Positions 1 through 4,758 of a DNA stretch of 6,764 bases are shown piece by piece; within the stretch, counting starts at the first letter, position 1; the number at the start of each line of letters is the position of its first letter. The position numbers were made by a program, and so were the translations under genes. The stretch covers positions 1 through 6,764 of the forward strand of contig MEXE01000038.1 of the NCBI GenBank assembly GCA_001775555.1, given 5' to 3'. The notes below the pieces were generated by a model. That model saw nothing but the letters and a program-made list of their open reading frames with translations. It had not been told where the DNA came from and made no database searches. The DNA comes from Candidatus Amesbacteria bacterium RBG_19FT_COMBO_48_16 (lineage in GTDB: Bacteria > Patescibacteriota > Microgenomatia > CAZETR01 > Amesbacteraceae).

Positions 1-810
1 GAGGGTAACGAAGAGATCAATCGTTCCAAAAATCACACTCTGCCCCGTTTAATTGAACTCAAAGACATAAAAGGCGACCTGCAAATACACAGTAACATTG
101 ACGTTCAACCCAGCCACGATTTAGGTGAAAGCTCCATCTCCGACCTGGTCCGGGTGGCCTCAATTCTTGGTTACGAGTACATAGGACTTACCGAACATAA
201 TCCCAGTCTCTCCGGACACACCCCCTCTCAAATAAGGGATCTGATTATCCGTAAATCCGATCAAATACATCGTTTTAATGATGAAAAGAGTCATGAAAAT
301 AATATACTTTATGTGTTCAATGGCTTAGAAATAGATATTTTACCGGATGGACGGAGGGCTTTACCCGACAATTGCCTGGAACTTCTTGATTATGCCTGTA
401 TTAGTATCCATTCCAGTTTCCGGCTTTCACGAAAAGCGATGACCGACCGGGTTTTATCAGCCTTCGATCACCCCAAAATTCGTTTTCTCGCCCATCCTAC
501 GGGTCGTCTTTTGGGTCAGCGCGAGGGTGTCGAGTTGGATTGGGACCGGATTTTTGACTTCTGTGCCAGACAAGACAAGTGGCTGGAGATTGACGCCTGG
601 CCGGATCGTCTGGATCTGCCGGATGTTTTAGTCAGGGAAGCTATAACTGCCAAAATTAAGTTGGTCATTGATACTGACAGCCACGCCGCAAGCCACTTGT
701 CCTATATGCGTTATGGGGTATCTGTCGCCCGCCGTGGTTGGGCAGAGGCTCCTGATATTGTTAATACCTTTTCCTTGACAAAAATGAGACAATTACTCCA
801 AAGGGGGTGA
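1..810 (+). CDS. polX: PolX-type DNA polymerase/3'-5' exonuclease, C-terminal PHP domain (5' partial)
   Basis: The frame is open from the first base, so the gene starts upstream; 269 residues are visible and the missing part should hold the Pol beta-like polymerase core of a protein that is usually near 570 residues. What remains is a complete PHP metal-dependent phosphoesterase domain. Motif I is GDLQIHS (residues about 26-32), followed by an SHDLG stretch; motif II is LTEHNPS (about 63-69); then come GLEIDILPDG, SIHSSF, the strongly PolX-specific HPTGRLLGQR, an EIDAWPDRLDLPD segment and IDTDSHA. In the family this domain supplies Mn-dependent 3'-5' exonuclease or phosphatase activity in base-excision repair. 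The first His of the HxH motif is Gln here, a variant I believe also occurs in other PolX proteins. A GTG at 154 is an internal Val codon, not the start: the conserved motif I lies before it. The stop overlaps the lemA ribosome binding site, so the two genes are probably cotranscribed. Confidence 0.9.
   Translation, partial: EGNEEINRSKNHTLPRLIELKDIKGDLQIHSNIDVQPSHDLGESSISDLVRVASILGYEYIGLTEHNPSLSGHTPSQIRDLIIRKSDQIHRFNDEKSHENNILYVFNGLEIDILPDGRRALPDNCLELLDYACISIHSSFRLSRKAMTDRVLSAFDHPKIRFLAHPTGRLLGQREGVELDWDRIFDFCARQDKWLEIDAWPDRLDLPDVLVREAITAKIKLVIDTDSHAASHLSYMRYGVSVARRGWAEAPDIVNTFSLTKMRQLLQRG
801..810 (+). promoter_or_regulatory. Shine-Dalgarno of lemA, overlapping the polX stop
   Basis: AAGGGGGTGA lies six bases before the lemA ATG and nearly matches the full anti-Shine-Dalgarno complement (AAGGAGGTGA, one mismatch). 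Its last three bases are the polX stop codon, which suggests that terminating ribosomes can reload directly onto lemA. Confidence 0.8.
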
Positions 811-816
811 TAATAG

Positions 817-1404
817 ATGCAATTCACATTCTTGTTAGGTTTATTAGCCGTCGGTCTGCTGGTGTATGTCATCGGAGTTTACAATGCTCTGGCTTCAATG
901 CGCACGCGCATTGGCGCTTCCATTCAGGAAATTGGCAATCAGCTCAAGCGCCAGGTAGAATTGATTCCCAATCTTGAAGAGTCGGCCAAAGCCTATCTCA
1001 AGCACGAAAAAGATATTTTCAAACTGTTGGCCGATGCCCGGAAAACTGTCACTGCCGCTGTCAAGTCAGGCAAATTGGATCAGTTGGCCAGTGCCGGCGA
1101 AAAAATTTCCCAGCTTTTGCCTCAAATTCAGGTCATAGTTGAAAGCAATCCTCAGATCAAAGGGGCAGATATCATTGCCCGTCTCATGGACGAGTTGCGG
1201 GACACTTCGGACAAGGTTATGTATGCCAGGCGGACGCTTATCGACCTCACGGCCGATTATAATATCAAGCTGGTAACTTTTCCCAGTAATCTGGTGGCCA
1301 ACTCTTTCGGCTTCAAACCCGAAAAAGGCTTGGAAACACCTGCTTCCGGAGCCCATTTATCGGTAACCGCTGACGAAACCAAAACTCCCAAGGTATCACT
1401 CTAG
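817..1404 (+). CDS. lemA: LemA family membrane-anchored protein
   Basis: The protein has 195 residues, the usual LemA size. One N-terminal membrane segment (about residues 3-21) is followed by the family hallmark: YNALASMRTRI (22-32), then QLKRQVELIPNLEESAKAYLKHEK (about 42-65), a helical middle, and ARRTLIDLTADYNIKLVTFPSNLVANSFGF (137-166). The C-terminus is a short polar tail ending in PKVSL. The structure expected is an outward-facing, mostly helical coiled bundle anchored by the N-terminus. The biochemical role of LemA is not settled; its genes are often found beside htpX or TPM-domain genes, and a role in envelope stress or protein quality control is inferred from that. The ATG is supported by the strong Shine-Dalgarno and by the position of the membrane segment. 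It follows polX by six bases and precedes an htpX homologue. Confidence 0.93.
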   Translation: MQFTFLLGLLAVGLLVYVIGVYNALASMRTRIGASIQEIGNQLKRQVELIPNLEESAKAYLKHEKDIFKLLADARKTVTAAVKSGKLDQLASAGEKISQLLPQIQVIVESNPQIKGADIIARLMDELRDTSDKVMYARRTLIDLTADYNIKLVTFPSNLVANSFGFKPEKGLETPASGAHLSVTADETKTPKVSL

Positions 1405-1413
1405 AAAGCCGTT

Positions 1414-1438
1414 CCCCTCCCTTAGATTAAGGGAGGGG
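1414..1438 (+). repeat. Perfect GC-rich palindrome between lemA and htpX
   Basis: CCCCTCCCTTA (1414-1424) and TAAGGGAGGGG (1428-1438) are exact reverse complements, forming an 11 bp stem with a three-base GAT loop. It is followed by TTAGGGGAGAG rather than a T-run, so it is not a standard intrinsic terminator. Palindromes of this composition followed by TTAGGGG are, from memory, common dispersed intergenic repeats in many environmental bacterial genomes, so this may be one copy of a family. As RNA it would sit in the lemA-htpX transcript, where it might stabilise the upstream message or affect htpX translation. Confidence 0.85.
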
Positions 1439-1451
1439 TTAGGGGAGAGTT

Positions 1452-1460
1452 AAAGGGGGA
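1452..1460 (+). promoter_or_regulatory. Shine-Dalgarno of htpX
   Basis: AAAGGGGGA ends nine bases before the htpX ATG and supports that start. Its G-run is complementary to the C-rich 5' arm of the palindrome just upstream, so an alternative pairing that hides the ribosome site is conceivable. Confidence 0.6.
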
Positions 1461-1469
1461 TTTACATCT

Positions 1470-2396
1470 ATGCTCAACGTTTTCGAATCAGTTTCCGCCA
1501 ACAAGCGCAAAAGTGCGCTGGTAATATTTGTGTTCATAATTTTCACGCTGGTAGCATCTGTTTTCATATCCAGGGGTTTAGCTGCGTATTACGGTTACCA
1601 ATCTTCCGGTTTGGAACTAACCGGGATAGCTTTAGTAATTTCCGGTCTGGTGAGTTTAAGCTCCTATTATTATAGCGACCGGATTATCCTCGCTCTTTCG
1701 GGAGCTCGTCCTGCCGACAAAAAAAGGGATTTTCAATTCTTTACCGTAGCCGAGAATTTAAGTCTTGCCGCCGGTGTCCCGTTTCCCCGGCTGTACGTGA
1801 TTGACGATTCAGCCATGAACGCTTTTGCTACCGGTCGTGACCCCGCCCATGCAGTTATTTGTGCCACGTCAGGCTTGCTGTCCCGCCTGGACCGGACCGA
1901 GCTGGAAGGTGTAATCGGGCATGAAATGTCCCACGTAGTCAATTTCGACATCCGTCTCATGTCAATAGTTACCGTATTGGTGGGATTGATTACACTTCTT
2001 GGAGACTGGCTTCTGCGTGCTTCCTGGTACGGTGGCCGCAGGAGTGACAGGGAAGATAGGGGATCAGGGGTCATATTTCTGGCGCTGGGTATAATATTTG
2101 CCCTATTATCGCCCATTATTGCCAGACTTATCCAGTTGGCTATTTCCCGGAGTCGTGAGTATTTAGCCGATGCTTCTTCCGTCAAACTTACCCGTCAGCC
2201 CAGTGGTCTTATCTCCGCTCTCAAAAAACTTAGTACCGATCGTGAACCGCTGGAAGCAGCCAACAAAGCCACCGCTCATCTCTATATCGTTAACCCTCTC
2301 AAAAACCGCCATGACGCCATTGGCTGGTTTGCCGGGCTCTTTAATACCCATCCTCCTCTGGCCGATCGCATTACCCAACTGGAAAAAATGTCCTGA
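1470..2396 (+). CDS. htpX: HtpX-type membrane zinc metalloprotease (M48B)
   Basis: The protein has 308 residues, slightly longer than the typical 280-300 of HtpX. Two hydrophobic segments lie at about 16-34 and 48-66, followed by SGARPADKKRDF and the conserved region LYVIDDSAMNAFATGRDPAHAVICATSGLL (about 108-137). The zinc site is HEMSH (H151, E152, H155), and the third ligand is E230 in SREYLADAS; all are intact. Two further membrane segments (about 163-183 and 200-224) lie between them. The C-terminus has NPL(K)..., GLFNTHPPLADRI, as in active family members. In E. coli HtpX degrades misfolded or surplus membrane proteins alongside FtsH, with the active site facing the cytoplasm; the same role is inferred here. 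It lies 65 bases after lemA, with its own ribosome site, probably in the same transcript. It is the last gene of the block. Confidence 0.95.
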   Translation: MLNVFESVSANKRKSALVIFVFIIFTLVASVFISRGLAAYYGYQSSGLELTGIALVISGLVSLSSYYYSDRIILALSGARPADKKRDFQFFTVAENLSLAAGVPFPRLYVIDDSAMNAFATGRDPAHAVICATSGLLSRLDRTELEGVIGHEMSHVVNFDIRLMSIVTVLVGLITLLGDWLLRASWYGGRRSDREDRGSGVIFLALGIIFALLSPIIARLIQLAISRSREYLADASSVKLTRQPSGLISALKKLSTDREPLEAANKATAHLYIVNPLKNRHDAIGWFAGLFNTHPPLADRITQLEKMS

Positions 2397-2445
2397 CATA
2401 ACATACTACAGGGTTACATCATCAGCCAACTCCCAACTTCACTTA

Positions 2446-2475
2446 ACAACAGCCTATATTATTTAACTCTGTTGT
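2446..2475 (+). other. Hairpin downstream of htpX
   Basis: ACAACAG (2446-2452) and CTGTTGT (2469-2475) are exact reverse complements around a 16-base AT-rich loop. It starts 50 bases after the htpX stop. There is no T-run after it, so it is more likely a message 3' end structure, or chance, than a terminator. Confidence 0.3.
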
Positions 2476-2720
2476 CTTGTAATATACTTCCTTTCTAATA
2501 TGACGCTCTTTTGGAACACTTTTTCCAACACCACCAGTCTTAATATCCCGTTTATATCAAATCACTTTCAAATCCCGCTGTCTTTCTCCGTTTTTACCAG
2601 CGTTAGTCGCCAATAGTAAGACTTTAAGCCGGGAGAGAAGGCATTTTCCATCTTTTAAGCAATATTTTACCAAAAACTGAAATTCATCTTAGGAAATTAA
2701 TTAAACAGCCTTAATATTAG

Positions 2721-2749
2721 TTAATAATGCCGATAATTAGTCATATAAT
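2721..2749 (+). promoter_or_regulatory. Possible sigma70-like promoter
   Basis: A perfect TATAAT (2744-2749) is preceded, 17 bases upstream, by TTAATA (2721-2726), a four-of-six match to TTGACA. Transcription would begin near 2756, just before the hairpin and T-run at 2780-2836. In such AT-rich DNA a chance match is quite possible. Confidence 0.35.
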
Positions 2750-2779
2750 ATTATTTTAGGGAGTTTTAGCACTTTTCAA

Positions 2780-2836
2780 AAAAGACTGATAAAAAGAGTC
2801 TTTTCTATCCGTTTCGATAGAATTTAACGGCTTTTT
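2780..2836 (+). terminator. Hairpin pair followed by T-run, terminator-like
   Basis: AAAAGACT (2780-2787) pairs with AGTCTTTT (2797-2804) around a nine-base loop; the A-run before it and T-run after it make it terminator-like in both directions. Next, TTCTATC (2803-2809) can pair with GATAGAA (2816-2822). Alternatively CCGTT (2809-2813) can pair with AACGG (2826-2830), which sits directly before CTTTTTCTTT (2831-2840). The stems are GC-poor, so efficiency is uncertain. It could end the lemA-htpX transcript, or end a short RNA started at the promoter near 2744. Confidence 0.5.
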
Positions 2837-2855
2837 CTTTGTTTGACACTCTACC

Positions 2856-2885
2856 TTTACCGTCAGAGTTTGATAAATTTAGAAT
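2856..2885 (+). promoter_or_regulatory. Possible promoter giving a long gatC leader
   Basis: TAGAAT (2880-2885, five of six to TATAAT) lies 18 bases after TTTACC (2856-2861, four of six to TTGACA). It is located just after the terminator-like element, where a promoter for the gat operon would be expected, and would give a leader of about 200 bases. A perfect TTGACA at 2843-2848 has no -10 at usable spacing. Confidence 0.3.
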
Positions 2886-2930
2886 CCGGCGGATATTCGG
2901 GCAGTTAATAGCGTAATTTAAGAGCGTTTT

Positions 2931-3020
2931 TACCCGCTGGTATGACCTGTAACCAATTACGGGTATTTCGCAAAAGGTTTTTACATGATATACCCACAGG
3001 AAAGAAGGTAAACCTACCCG
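2931..3020 (+). promoter_or_regulatory. Leader segment with competing pairings around CGGGTA
   Basis: The segment TTACGGGTAT (2957-2966) has several complementary partners nearby. ACCTGTAA (2945-2952) pairs with TTACGGGT (2957-2964) as an 8 bp stem with one G-T pair and a CCAA loop. TACCCG at 2931-2936 and again at 3015-3020 match CGGGTA (2960-2965). ATACCC (2990-2995) matches GGGTAT (2961-2966). These are mutually exclusive, the arrangement expected of a switching leader. No known riboswitch or T-box consensus was recognised, and short complementarities can arise by chance. Confidence 0.35.
2985..3011 (+). other. Possible eight-codon leader peptide
   Basis: ATG at 2985 opens a frame reading MIYPQERR, with TAA at 3009-3011. 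AAAAGG (2972-2977 region) lies about seven bases upstream, a usable Shine-Dalgarno, which gatC itself lacks. The frame contains adjacent Gln and Glu codons followed by AGA and AGG, and ends about 16 bases before a hairpin with a T-run. This is the layout of an attenuation leader upstream of genes for Gln-tRNA formation. Only one Gln codon is present, and frames this short with a purine-rich upstream stretch occur by chance. Confidence 0.2.
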
Positions 3021-3026
3021 AATTAT

Positions 3027-3056
3027 AAGCTATCCTATATTATCTATAGGCTTTTT
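3027..3056 (+). terminator. Weak terminator-like hairpin before gatC
   Basis: CCTATA (3034-3039) and TATAGG (3045-3050) form a 6 bp stem with a five-base loop, followed by C and five Ts (3052-3056). An alternative fold pairs AAGCTAT (3027-3033) with ATAG-G-CTT (3046-3053) with one bulged G. It lies 35 bases before gatC on the same strand, so if real it would be an attenuator rather than a gene-end terminator. The stem is AT-rich and weak. Confidence 0.3.
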
Positions 3057-3084
3057 GCATAATCAGATTATTTAGGTATATACT
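3055..3084 (+). promoter_or_regulatory. Possible promoter for leaderless gatC message
   Basis: TATACT (3079-3084) lies at -13 to -8 relative to the A of the gatC ATG, so transcription would start at or within a base of the start codon. A poor -35 (TTGCAT, 3055-3060) sits 18 bases upstream. There is no Shine-Dalgarno before gatC, which fits a leaderless message. The -10 match is good but the region is AT-rich. Confidence 0.4.
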
Positions 3085-3091
3085 TCGCTTT

Positions 3092-3370
3092 ATGGATGTC
3101 AGCCGCGTAGCCGTTTTGGCCAATATACCCATCTCCGGGCAGGAAGAGTCAAAATTTAGCCAGCAATTCGCCGAGACTTTAACCACGGTCGAATTAATTA
3201 ACGAGCTTAATACGAAAAATGTTATCCCTACTTCTCAGGTAACCGGTTTTACCAATCACATGCGTCCGGATAGGATCGATAAGTCACGGATTCTCACTCA
3301 AGTTGAGGCCTTATCAAATGCTTCTCACACTTACCAGGGTTATTTTGTTGTCCCGGCTATCTTCGAATGA
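3092..3370 (+). CDS. gatC: Aspartyl/glutamyl-tRNA amidotransferase subunit C
   Basis: The 92-residue product matches GatC throughout: DVSRVAVLANIPISGQEESKF (2-22) corresponds to the N-terminal helix and EEE turn, then comes INELNTKNVIPTSQVTGFTNHMRPD (about 36-60), with the family's D/N-T..V.PT..V....N..R.D pattern, and the end is GYFVVPAIFE. GatC is the small subunit that wraps around GatA and GatB and stabilises the complex. The ATG at 3092 is the only possible start: an in-frame TAG lies at 3047-3049 and no ATG, GTG or TTG lies between. The N-terminus is a few residues shorter than in many homologues. No Shine-Dalgarno is seen. The stop overlaps the gatA start in an ATGA. Confidence 0.93.
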   Translation: MDVSRVAVLANIPISGQEESKFSQQFAETLTTVELINELNTKNVIPTSQVTGFTNHMRPDRIDKSRILTQVEALSNASHTYQGYFVVPAIFE

Positions 3371-4758
3371 AGCAGAGTCTCAACAGCCTTACCATAACCC
3401 AGGCACAAACAGGTTTAAGATCCAAGCAGTTTTCTCCCGTTGAGCTGGTTCAGTCTTGCCTCGACCGTATTCAGGCTTTTGATACAAAAATCCATGCCTT
3501 TCTTACCCTCAACGCTGACGCTATCAAGCAGTCTCAAAAGGCAGATGTTTCTCAGTCATTAGGTGGTATACCCATTGTAGTAAAGGATAATTTTCTTACT
3601 CACGGCCTCCGAACAACGGCTTCTTCCAAAGTATTGGACAATTATATACCTCAATATGACGCCACAGTTGTAAAAAAACTGAAAAAAGCCGGAGCCATCA
3701 TTATTGGTAAAACCAATATGGATGCTTGGGCTCATGGTTCTTCTACCGAGACCTCAGATTATGGACCTACTTTAAATCCCTGGAATACGGATTTCCTCCC
3801 CGGGGGGTCTTCAGGAGGTTCGGCTGCGGCAGTAGCTGCTGATTTTTGTATTGCAGGAATTGGCAGTGAAACAGCTGGGTCTATCCGCCAGCCCGCCGCC
3901 TGGTGCGGGGTCACCGGTTTCAAGCCGACGTATGGACGGGTTAGTCGTTACGGAGTAATTGCCATGGCATCATCTACCGATTCCCCCGGCCCTATAACCA
4001 AAAATGTAACCGACTCCGCATTTCTCTCTCAAGTTATTGCCGGAAACGATCCGTTCGATGCGACAACGTCTCCCATCCCGGTTCCGAATTATTACCAAAA
4101 TTCTAAATTGAAATTTAAAAAATTTAAAATTGGTCTTCCTCGTGAATATATGCAGGTTATGCAACCAGCCGCCCTCCCTCTTATTACCACAGCAGTAAAT
4201 CAATTGGAAAGTCTGGGTCATGTTGTTGAGGAAATTTCTCTGATCCACCCCAAATATTCTATCGGTGTATACACCTTAGTCCAAAGAAGTGAAGTCTCTT
4301 CAAACCTGGCCCGTTATGATGGCATCCGATATGGCTATGGTCGATCTGCTTTTTCTGCCGAAGCGAAAAGGAGAATAATGTTGGGAACTTATGCCCTTTC
4401 TTCCGGTTATTATGACAAATACTATCAGAAGGCCCAAAAAGTTCGTTCTCTCATAATTCAGGATTTTTCTGCGGCTTTTTCTCAGGTTGATTTAATAATC
4501 GATCCTCCGTCGCCGGGTCCGGCTTTACCTGTTGGGGCTACAGTAGACCAGGCTATGTTCGGTGAAATGCAGGACATTCTTGTCGAACCCAGCAGTATTG
4601 CGGGTTTGACGGGAATCAGTGTTCCATGTGGTTTCATCGGTGGTCTTCCGCTTGGATTCGGTCTTATTGGCCCCCAGTTTGCCGAAAGCCGGGTTTTTCA
4701 AGTGGCGCACCAATATCAACAAGTCACTCAATGGCATGAACAAAAACCAACCCTTTAG
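3367..4758 (+). CDS. gatA: Aspartyl/glutamyl-tRNA amidotransferase subunit A
   Basis: The protein has 463 residues, a little shorter than the usual 475-490. It is an amidase-signature enzyme that releases ammonia from Gln or Asn for transfer to mischarged Glu-tRNA(Gln) or Asp-tRNA(Asn) on GatB. The catalytic Lys-cisSer-Ser triad is visible: K73 in VVKDN, S148 in PGGSSGGS and S172 in GSETAGSIRQPAA. Spacings of 75 and 24 equal those of characterised family members. KPTYGRVSRYG, RRIMLGTYALSSGYYDKYY and the ISVPCG region near the C-terminus are GatA-specific. The nucleophile motif reads GSETAGS instead of the common GSDTGGS, and the loop near 403-412 (DILVEPSSIAG) also differs from the common form. 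The start overlaps the gatC stop (ATGA) without a Shine-Dalgarno, suggesting coupled translation. The last 23 bases are shared with the next gene. Confidence 0.95.
   Translation: MKQSLNSLTITQAQTGLRSKQFSPVELVQSCLDRIQAFDTKIHAFLTLNADAIKQSQKADVSQSLGGIPIVVKDNFLTHGLRTTASSKVLDNYIPQYDATVVKKLKKAGAIIIGKTNMDAWAHGSSTETSDYGPTLNPWNTDFLPGGSSGGSAAAVAADFCIAGIGSETAGSIRQPAAWCGVTGFKPTYGRVSRYGVIAMASSTDSPGPITKNVTDSAFLSQVIAGNDPFDATTSPIPVPNYYQNSKLKFKKFKIGLPREYMQVMQPAALPLITTAVNQLESLGHVVEEISLIHPKYSIGVYTLVQRSEVSSNLARYDGIRYGYGRSAFSAEAKRRIMLGTYALSSGYYDKYYQKAQKVRSLIIQDFSAAFSQVDLIIDPPSPGPALPVGATVDQAMFGEMQDILVEPSSIAGLTGISVPCGFIGGLPLGFGLIGPQFAESRVFQVAHQYQQVTQWHEQKPTL

Larger units (their letters stand above)
2397..3091. other. 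Long intergenic region between htpX and the gat operon
   Basis: Nearly 700 bases without a credible protein gene in a window where other genes abut or overlap. It is visibly richer in A and T than its flanks. The first part, to about 2700, holds one hairpin and little else; a 38-codon frame at 2500-2616 has no ribosome site and a composition unlike protein. The second part holds the promoter, hairpin and leader candidates listed separately. I found no tRNA cloverleaf, rRNA or T-box signature by eye. A structured RNA unknown to me cannot be excluded. Confidence 0.7.

Noticed and set aside
154..810. A shorter polX-region gene starting at GTG 154
   Set aside because: The frame is open upstream to base 1 and encodes PHP motif I (GDLQIHS) before 154, so the GTG is an internal Val codon of a gene cut by the window edge.
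1733..2185. Long reverse-strand frame opposite htpX
   Set aside because: It lies antisense to a clearly conserved metalloprotease gene, and the product shows no recognisable domain; it is a shadow of htpX codon use. The same applies to the other antisense frames within lemA, gatA, the transporter and gatB.
2170..2466. Forward frame overlapping the htpX 3' end
   Set aside because: It is a second-frame reading of the conserved htpX C-terminus with no ribosome site and low-complexity composition.
2500..2616. A 38-codon frame in the intergenic region
   Set aside because: There is no Shine-Dalgarno, its upstream sequence is pyrimidine-rich, and the translation resembles no family known to me.
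2843..2885. TTGACA at 2843-2848 as a strong promoter -35
   Set aside because: Hexamers at the normal 16-18 base spacing (around 2866) do not resemble TATAAT; the nearest AT-rich candidates are 22 or more bases away.
2988..3148. Imperfect repeat of ATATACCCA...CAGGAA in the leader (2988-3002) and early gatC (3123-3144)
   Set aside because: The shared blocks are short and separated by different spacing, and flanking sequence does not align, so chance is the simplest explanation.
4104..4132. AT-rich near-repetitive stretch in gatA (AAATTTAAAAAATTTAAAA)
   Set aside because: It encodes a KFKKFKIG strand where GatA proteins commonly have lysine-rich sequence; explained by codon choice.
4619..4735. 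Upstream extension of the MFS gene to a GTG at 4619
   Set aside because: The extra 39 residues are an out-of-frame reading of the conserved gatA 3' end and do not resemble a transporter N-terminus; the ATG at 4736 gives a normal MFS start.
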